10,196 nucleotides of DNA from Collinsella sp. (GTDB lineage Bacteria; Actinomycetota; Coriobacteriia; Coriobacteriales; Coriobacteriaceae): the NCBI GenBank assembly GCA_031295385.1, contig JAUMOL010000014.1, positions 1 to 10,196 on the forward strand, given 5' to 3'. Numbering within the stretch: the stretch's first letter is position 1; the number at the start of each line of letters is the position of its first letter. The notes under the pieces are model-generated. The model had not been told where the DNA came from. It did not search any database and saw only the letters and a program-made list of their open reading frames with translations. The position numbers and the translations under genes are program-made. Below are positions 5,519 through 10,196 of the stretch, piece by piece.

Positions 5519-6011
5519 CTCGTACAGCCTTATCAATCAAATCGGAAAGCTCCGCTGCGCGCCCGCCGTGTGCCTCGAGCGTTATCGTTCGCACGTCGCT
5601 ATCGTTCTCATCACGCTTAAGCGTTACCGAAAGATACTCGTCCGTCAGTTCGTCCTGGAACTGTTCGCCCCACTCCAACAGACAGGCACCCTCATAGCCC
5701 AGTACATCGAAAATGCCCGTATCCTCGAGCTCGTAAGCATGCTCCAGACGGTACAGGTCAAAGTGGAACAGCGGAATACGCCCCTGGTCATGAACAGCCA
5801 TGAGTGCAAATGTGGGGCTCGTGACCATATGGCCGTCTCCCAGACCACGCGAAACGCCCTTGGTAAAGTGGGTTTTGCCCACCCCGAGACCACCGGTCAA
5901 GATCAGCACATCACCATCTTCCAGGCACGGCGCAACCAGCTCGCCAAAATGCTCTGTATCGGCAGAGCAAGCCGTTTTATAAATACCTACCCCCAGGCGC
6001 TCCAGGGACAT
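5505..6011 (-). CDS. tsaE: tRNA threonylcarbamoyladenosine biosynthesis ATPase TsaE
   Basis: A small P-loop ATPase (168 aa, usual size about 150-160) that binds the TsaB-TsaD complex and whose ATP hydrolysis resets it between rounds of t6A37 formation on tRNA. The Walker A motif is GGLGVGKT (40-47), a switch region with SPTF lies at 65-68, HFDLYRLE (83-90) is the family's Walker B-like motif, and LLEWGEQ (111-117) is also conserved. The ATG at 6011 has AGGAG 5 nt upstream. It starts 12 nt after the uracil glycosylase gene and overlaps the fusion gene that encodes its partners, so TsaE and the TsaB/TsaD domains are likely made in a coupled way. Only the TsaC/Sua5 enzyme of the pathway is missing from the window. 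Confidence 0.96.
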   Translation of the reverse strand: MSLERLGVGIYKTACSADTEHFGELVAPCLEDGDVLILTGGLGVGKTHFTKGVSRGLGDGHMVTSPTFALMAVHDQGRIPLFHFDLYRLEHAYELEDTGIFDVLGYEGACLLEWGEQFQDELTDEYLSVTLKRDENDSDVRTITLEAHGGRAAELSDLIDKAVRDELA

Positions 6012-6023
6012 ATATGCTCCTTA

Positions 6024-6644
6024 TTATTCCGAGGCACCCTCTGGCGCGGGATGCCGCTCCAGATAGTCGCCCAGCATCTTAAAGTCTTCCTCCAGCAGCT
6101 CCTGCCACGCCGGATTACGCAGCGCCGCCGCCGGATGGAACGTGGGCATCACCACAAAATGCCCCATTTGATGGAACCTGCCGCGCAGCTTGGTGATGCC
6201 GATCTCGGTCTTAAGCACAAAGTGCGTCGCGGGGTTACCGAGCGTCACGATGATATCGGGCCAAATGCTTCGAATCTGCTCACGCAAAAACGGTGAACAG
6301 GCCAGCACTTCCTCGGGCCGAGGATTGCGATTTCCCGGTGGGCGACACTTGAGCACGTTGGCAATGTAGACGTCTTCGCGCTTGAGGCCAGCCAGCGACA
6401 GAATGCCGTTGAGATCCTCGCCCGCCGCCCCCACAAACGGTTCGCCTTGCAGATCCTCGTTACGCCCCGGCGCCTCACCGATAAACATGACGCGGGCGTG
6501 GGGGTTTCCCACACCAAACACGATGTTATGGCGCGACTGATAGAGCTGGCAGAGATGACAGTCGCCTAAAACAGCCTCAATCTCCTCGAGCGCAACCTCG
6601 CGCGGCGCCTGGTGACTATGTCCGGGGATGTGCATGACACCCAT
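6024..6644 (-). CDS. udg: Family-4 uracil-DNA glycosylase (4Fe-4S)
   Basis: A base-excision-repair enzyme (206 aa) that removes uracil, mainly from deaminated cytosine, from DNA. Cysteines C29-x2-C32, C100 (KCRPPGNRNPRPEE) and C116 form the [4Fe-4S] site of family-4 enzymes. Motif A is GEAPGRNED (56-64) and the DNA-intercalating motif is HPAA (170-173). The longer frame extends back to 6692 into alr, but the ATG at 6644 is preceded by AGGAG with a 5-nt spacer and lies 8 nt after the alr stop, so I use it. The family's first metal-dependent position is intact. This is separate from the glycosylase at 739-1644, which has no Fe-S cysteines. Confidence 0.94.
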   Translation of the reverse strand: MGVMHIPGHSHQAPREVALEEIEAVLGDCHLCQLYQSRHNIVFGVGNPHARVMFIGEAPGRNEDLQGEPFVGAAGEDLNGILSLAGLKREDVYIANVLKCRPPGNRNPRPEEVLACSPFLREQIRSIWPDIIVTLGNPATHFVLKTEIGITKLRGRFHQMGHFVVMPTFHPAAALRNPAWQELLEEDFKMLGDYLERHPAPEGASE

Positions 6645-6652
6645 AGCGGCTC

Positions 6653-7798
6653 CTACACGTAGACCTTGTCGAGACGCATGCCAAAGCCGCAAGCAACCTC
6701 GTAGTTAATCGTGCCGCGCAGGCGCGCCATCTCGTCCATGGTGATCTCGGCATCACCGTCGCGGCCGATAATGATCATCTCGTCGCCATACTCGGCCTCG
6801 GGAATCTCATGCGCCGGATTGGACTGGATGGCGACCATAAACTGGTCCATGCAGATGTTACCCACCTGACGCACACGTTCACCGCGATACAGCACGTCCA
6901 TACGATTGGAGAGCGTACGCGAAAGACCGTCGGCATATCCAATCGGCAGCGTGCAAATCTGAACGCGTGTGCGCGGCACGCGATAGGTAAATCCATAGCC
7001 CACGCCTTCGCCCATTGCAGGATGTGCCACACGCGTCACGCGCGCATGAACGCTCATGACAGGGTCCAGCTGCATCACGCGGCTGCTCAGCTCGCACGGC
7101 TGCAGGCCATATAGACCGATGCCGGCGCGAATCATATCAAAATGCATCGAGGGATCGAGCATCGAGGACGGCGTATTGGCACAGTGCACGATACCGCACT
7201 CAAAGCCCGCGTCCTTAATGGCTTGAACGGCCTCGGTAAAGCGCTGGCACTGCAGCTTATAGTCCCAACCGCCAGGCTCATCGGCCGTTGCGAAGTGCGT
7301 AAAGACGCCATCGCACTGGATACCGCGATGGAAGCTAATGCCACGAACAAAGTCGAGCACCTGCGTGTAGTGAACACCGATGCGGTTCATGCCCGTCTCG
7401 ATGGCTAGATGGTACTTGCCCACCTTGCCTGCCGCGACAGCACACTCGCCATAGGCAAGGGCGAAATCGGACGTATAGACCGAAGGCATGATATCGAACT
7501 CGAGCAACGTCGGAATGGCCTCGATAGGCGGCTCGCTCAGGATCAGGATGGGTTTTGTGATCCCGCCCTGTCGAAGCTCAACGCCTTCACTAACCGTCGC
7601 CACGGCAAACATGTCGGCACCGGCCGAATACATGATTTTGGCGCACTCGACGGCACCATGGCCATAGGCATCGGCCTTCACTACGCAGCACAGTCGCTGA
7701 CGTGGATCGAGCAGATTCTTGTAAGCCCTCGTGTTGCGGCGAAGCGCCCCTCGGTCAATCTCAACCCAGGACCAGCGCGTCAAATCGGCTTTATTCAT
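6653..7798 (-). CDS. alr: Alanine racemase
   Basis: A PLP-dependent enzyme (381 aa, standard length) interconverting L- and D-alanine to supply D-alanine for peptidoglycan. The N-terminal TIM barrel carries the PLP lysine K41 in VVKADAYGHG, and HFDMIRAGIGLYG (219-231) is conserved. The C-terminal beta domain provides the second catalytic base Y268 in GVGYGFTYRV, followed by LPIGYADG and ICMDQFMV. The start ATG lies 2 nt after the nnr stop, so translation is probably coupled; the local ribosome-binding site is weak. The association with acpS, nnr and tsaE is a common housekeeping cluster in bacteria. No sign of degradation. Confidence 0.97.
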   Translation of the reverse strand: MNKADLTRWSWVEIDRGALRRNTRAYKNLLDPRQRLCCVVKADAYGHGAVECAKIMYSAGADMFAVATVSEGVELRQGGITKPILILSEPPIEAIPTLLEFDIMPSVYTSDFALAYGECAVAAGKVGKYHLAIETGMNRIGVHYTQVLDFVRGISFHRGIQCDGVFTHFATADEPGGWDYKLQCQRFTEAVQAIKDAGFECGIVHCANTPSSMLDPSMHFDMIRAGIGLYGLQPCELSSRVMQLDPVMSVHARVTRVAHPAMGEGVGYGFTYRVPRTRVQICTLPIGYADGLSRTLSNRMDVLYRGERVRQVGNICMDQFMVAIQSNPAHEIPEAEYGDEMIIIGRDGDAEITMDEMARLRGTINYEVACGFGMRLDKVYV

Positions 7799-7800
7799 GA

Positions 7801-9417
7801 TTAGTCATCCGACCCTTCGTTCATGATTCCCAGATCATCGAGTGCATCCTTTGCCGCCAATTCCATGGCAGGACCGATCAAGTCGATCAGATCGGTCGCA
7901 ATAACACTCTTCTCACCGTACTCCGTTGCCGCGGCAAAACCCGCGTAGCTGTGAAGCGCAACGGCATACGAATACAGCAGCTCCCAGCGATCCATCTCAT
8001 CACGCATGGTAGCCAGTGTGCCGGCCAAAATGCCCGCAAGAACATCGCCCGAACCGGCAGTCGCCAACGACGCCGGACCCGAGAGCGGCAAAAGCACGCG
8101 CTCAACGCCACAGATAGCCGTCGTCGGTCCCTTGGCAATAACCACGAGATTGTCGGAGCCGGCAGCCCAGACAACCTTCTGCGCGGCCGCGATTGCAGTC
8201 CCCAGATCGTTAACCTCGTCACCGGCAACCAAGCGCGAAAGCTCGCGATAGTGCGGCGTCATGACGAGCGGTTGCTCACGGCGGTACATCTCAGGGTTGC
8301 TATCGATACCGTCGATAGCAATCTTAGAAAGGCAGTTGAGCGCATCGGCATCAAGGATCAGCGGCACATCAAGCTCCAACAAGCCCGAAACCACCTGCAT
8401 GGCACCGGCAGACGTCGTCATGCCGGGACCGCACAGTACGCAGCTGTACTTCTTTGCAATCTCGCACACGGTCATACGAGCAGCGGCACCAAAAGAGCCG
8501 CGGGAATCGGACGGAATAGCAAAAACCGGAATCGAGGGAAGTGCCATACGAATAAGATTGGCACACGCATCGGGCGTCGCGACAGCCACATAGCCGGCAC
8601 CCGCGCGGGCAGCAGACTTGGCGGCCATAATAGCAGCGCCAGGATACTGCGCCGAGCCGGCGACAATAAGGACGGAACCGCGAGAATACTTATCGATATT
8701 CGTGGGCAGCGGAGCAAAGAAATCCACCAGGTCACCGGGCTCGACAATCTCGGCGGCATGGTCGACATCATCGATGACCTCATCAAGGCGATCATAGAGG
8801 CCACCGCACACCAGATCACCGGCGTACTCTGGGCCATCAGCGCTGTAGAGTCCGATCTTGGGCGTGATCATCGTGACCGTGCGCTCGGCACGGATGCAGT
8901 CGTCGTCGACAACACCGGTCTCGGCATTCAGACCCGAAGGAACATCAATGGACACCACATGGTCGGCGCAGTCGTTAACTGTCGGAATCCAGATGGAGAA
9001 CGGCGCACGCAGATTCCCGTGAAAACCGGTACCAAAAATGGCATCGACAACAACATCGGCCTTATCGATCAAAACCTCGAGTTCGTCACGCGAAGGGCCG
9101 ACGCAAACGTGCACATCGCGGCCGGCAGTACGACGAGCAACATGACGTGCCAGAGCAGCAGGAATCTCATCCGGCTCAACCGGAGAAACGATATCCACGT
9201 CCACGCCCTTATGGCTCAGGATATCGGCGGCAACCCAACCGTCGCCGCCATTATTACCAAAACCGACCAGAACGAGAACCCGATCGGGATTGAGCTTCAA
9301 GACCTCGTTGGCGGCAAACTCACCCGCTAGCTCCATAAGCTCGGCCTTCGAAGTCCCTTCGCGTTCGATGATATCCTCGAGACGAACGACTTCTTCGGTA
9401 CTCAAAACCGGTTTCAT
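7801..9417 (-). CDS. nnr: Bifunctional NAD(P)HX epimerase/dehydratase
   Basis: Repairs hydrated, inactive NADH and NADPH (538 aa). The N-terminal YjeF_N epimerase domain (about 1-225) has GFGNNGGDG (52-60), DAIFGTGFHG (125-134) and SIDVPSGLNAETG (156-168). The C-terminal ribokinase-like ADP-dependent dehydratase (about 235-530) has GSVLIVAGSAQYPGA (247-261), LILDADALN (353-361), MTPHYREL (386-393), AKGPTT (428-433) and GSGDVLAG (455-462) with catalytic D458. Both domains look complete, so the protein should both epimerise R-NAD(P)HX and dehydrate the S form. The ATG follows the acpS stop with no gap, and AGGAG lies 5 nt upstream, inside the end of acpS. Confidence 0.97.
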   Translation of the reverse strand: MKPVLSTEEVVRLEDIIEREGTSKAELMELAGEFAANEVLKLNPDRVLVLVGFGNNGGDGWVAADILSHKGVDVDIVSPVEPDEIPAALARHVARRTAGRDVHVCVGPSRDELEVLIDKADVVVDAIFGTGFHGNLRAPFSIWIPTVNDCADHVVSIDVPSGLNAETGVVDDDCIRAERTVTMITPKIGLYSADGPEYAGDLVCGGLYDRLDEVIDDVDHAAEIVEPGDLVDFFAPLPTNIDKYSRGSVLIVAGSAQYPGAAIMAAKSAARAGAGYVAVATPDACANLIRMALPSIPVFAIPSDSRGSFGAAARMTVCEIAKKYSCVLCGPGMTTSAGAMQVVSGLLELDVPLILDADALNCLSKIAIDGIDSNPEMYRREQPLVMTPHYRELSRLVAGDEVNDLGTAIAAAQKVVWAAGSDNLVVIAKGPTTAICGVERVLLPLSGPASLATAGSGDVLAGILAGTLATMRDEMDRWELLYSYAVALHSYAGFAAATEYGEKSVIATDLIDLIGPAMELAAKDALDDLGIMNEGSDD

Positions 9418-9957
9418 CTATGCTCCTAGCGTATCTTGCGAAGCATCGCCCAGGTGCTCCGTCAATGCTGAATTCTGCAGCTGCTCAAGCTCATCTAAAA
9501 CAGAGCGAGCCTCTTTAAATGTCTGCGCAACGCGTTTCTTGGTGCTCACCTTTTCCTCTTTTGGCTTAGGCCGAGCATCTTCGGTAATCGCGATGGCATT
9601 CGCAACGGCTAAGTCTCCTGTAAGCGTAATGGAAAGAGCAACCTCAACAACACCCAGCTCATGAGCGATCTCGAGTGCACGGCCCGAAAGCAGCGCTTTC
9701 GGTTTGCCGAGTTTATCACGCGTTACCGATACATCCTTGCGACCCACGCCTTGACTAAAACCCGTGCCGAGAGCTTTAAGCACTGCCTCGCGTGAAGCAA
9801 AGCGGCTGGCATAGTGAGCAGCGGGACGCGATGATGCATCACAATACGCACGCTCTTCTTCGGTAAACACACGCCGAGCAAACGACGGCGTCTTTTCAAG
9901 AATTGATTTCATACGGGAAATCTCGACGATATCAACGCCGATACCAGCTTCAGCCAT
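9418..9957 (-). CDS. acpS: Holo-[acyl-carrier-protein] synthase with C-terminal extension
   Basis: Transfers 4'-phosphopantetheine from CoA to apo-ACP and so activates fatty-acid synthesis. The core (residues 1 to about 126) is the normal AcpS fold: IGVDIVEISR with metal ligand D9, FTEEERAYC, SREAVLKALGTG with E57 and K61, and VALSITLTGDLAVANAIA. About 53 extra residues follow (127-179), Lys/Glu-rich and then leucine-spaced, probably a flexible linker and an amphipathic helix; most AcpS proteins end near 120-130. I chose the ATG at 9957 because GGAGG lies 5 nt upstream; the ATG at 9969 overlaps that site. First gene of the long operon, 23 nt from the predicted initiation site of the nearer promoter. 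Confidence 0.95.
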   Translation of the reverse strand: MAEAGIGVDIVEISRMKSILEKTPSFARRVFTEEERAYCDASSRPAAHYASRFASREAVLKALGTGFSQGVGRKDVSVTRDKLGKPKALLSGRALEIAHELGVVEVALSITLTGDLAVANAIAITEDARPKPKEEKVSTKKRVAQTFKEARSVLDELEQLQNSALTEHLGDASQDTLGA

Positions 9958-9986
9958 GTTCACCTCCATATCGCACAGACTAAGTT

Positions 9987-10016
9987 ATTGTAGCCCGTTC
10001 ACAGAAGATGCGACAA
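9987..10016 (-). promoter_or_regulatory. Candidate proximal promoter of the acpS operon
   Basis: TTGTCG (10016-10011) and TACAAT (9992-9987), 18-nt spacer, match sigma-70-type consensus at 4/6 and 5/6. Transcription would begin near 9980 with a leader of about 23 nt containing only the GGAGG site. Confidence 0.6.
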
Positions 10017-10022
10017 ACGAGG

Positions 10023-10052
10023 GTTATAAAACACAGCTACTATGTGAGACAA
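10023..10052 (-). promoter_or_regulatory. Candidate distal promoter of the acpS operon
   Basis: TTGTCT (10052-10047) and TATAAC (10028-10023) have an 18-nt spacer. Initiation would fall near 10016, right at the -35 of the proximal promoter, so the two would interfere. It lies just downstream of the rRNA terminator. Confidence 0.5.
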
Positions 10053-10066
10053 AAGCCCGTAAACGC

Positions 10067-10096
10067 AAAAAAGGGGGAGGCCGCGAGGCCTCCCCC
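10067..10096 (-). terminator. Intrinsic terminator of the rRNA operon
   Basis: On the minus strand a perfect 10-bp GC-rich stem (GGGGGAGGCC with GGCCTCCCCC, loop TCGC; 12 bp if the flanking A-T pairs are counted) is followed by TTTTTT. It is about 35 nt past the 5S rRNA end. A smaller hairpin, ACGGC/GCCGT at 10113-10127, lies in between and may mark 5S processing. Confidence 0.96.
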
Positions 10097-10130
10097 TTCC
10101 AAGTTCAAGCGTACGGCTCGGTGCCGTCCA

Positions 10131-10196
10131 CCGGTCAGCGGCGCCCTGGCCTCCCACGGGCTGACCCCGCAGTACTCTCGGCGCGATGGGGCTTAG
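10131..10196 (-). rRNA. rrf: 5S rRNA, 3' part (cut by window end)
   Basis: Read on the minus strand from 10196, the sequence CTAAGCCCCATCGCGCCGA, then GTACTGCGGGG and GTGGGAGGCCAGGGCGCCGC, matches the 3' half of 5S rRNA (the conserved AAGC-CC, GCGCCGA-GTACTG and GTGGGAG segments). The 5' half lies beyond the window. The exact 3' end is uncertain by a few bases. By usual order, 23S and 16S should lie further right. Confidence 0.92.

Noticed and set aside
7951..9330. Plus-strand open frame of 459 aa inside nnr
   Set aside because: It lies fully antisense to a gene with complete YjeF motifs, has no recognisable domain, and is rich in Arg/His/Asn as expected for a shadow frame in GC-rich coding DNA.

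Overview
The window reads as a chromosomal segment of an anaerobic, GC-rich actinobacterium, most likely a gut Coriobacteriia of the Collinsella type. This is inference from three things: high GC, a rubrerythrin typical of anaerobes, and a single-chain TsaB-RimI-TsaD fusion that I associate with this group. No search was run. Every gene I can support is on the minus strand, so transcription runs from the right end to the left.

Right end (10196 to about 9980): the 3' part of a 5S rRNA, presumably the end of an rRNA operon lying outside the window, a textbook intrinsic terminator, and two overlapping candidate promoters for the next operon.

Main operon (9957 to 3134): acpS (fatty-acid carrier protein activation), nnr (bifunctional NAD(P)HX epimerase/dehydratase), alr (alanine racemase, cell wall), a family-4 Fe-S uracil-DNA glycosylase, tsaE, and a TsaB-RimI-TsaD triple fusion (t6A tRNA modification plus ribosomal-protein acetylation). 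Neighbouring genes touch, overlap or lie no more than 12 nt apart, and several starts carry an AGGAG site, so this is one polycistronic housekeeping unit.

Intergenic island (3133 to 2589): about 545 bp without a credible gene but dense in structure. It holds two inverted copies of a 71-bp element whose central hairpin differs between copies by four fully compensated base pairs, a 33-bp inverted repeat that encloses one copy, and two further hairpins. This is the most unusual part of the window.

tRNA and stress block (2588 to 85): a tRNA-Asp(GTC) with its own A/T-tract promoter and terminator, a palindrome-rich regulatory region, an Rrf2/IscR-type cysteine regulator, a MutY-like HhH-GPD DNA glycosylase that has lost its Fe-S cysteines, and a rubrerythrin. 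Together these last three genes suggest a small oxidative-stress module: sensor, DNA repair, peroxide detoxification.
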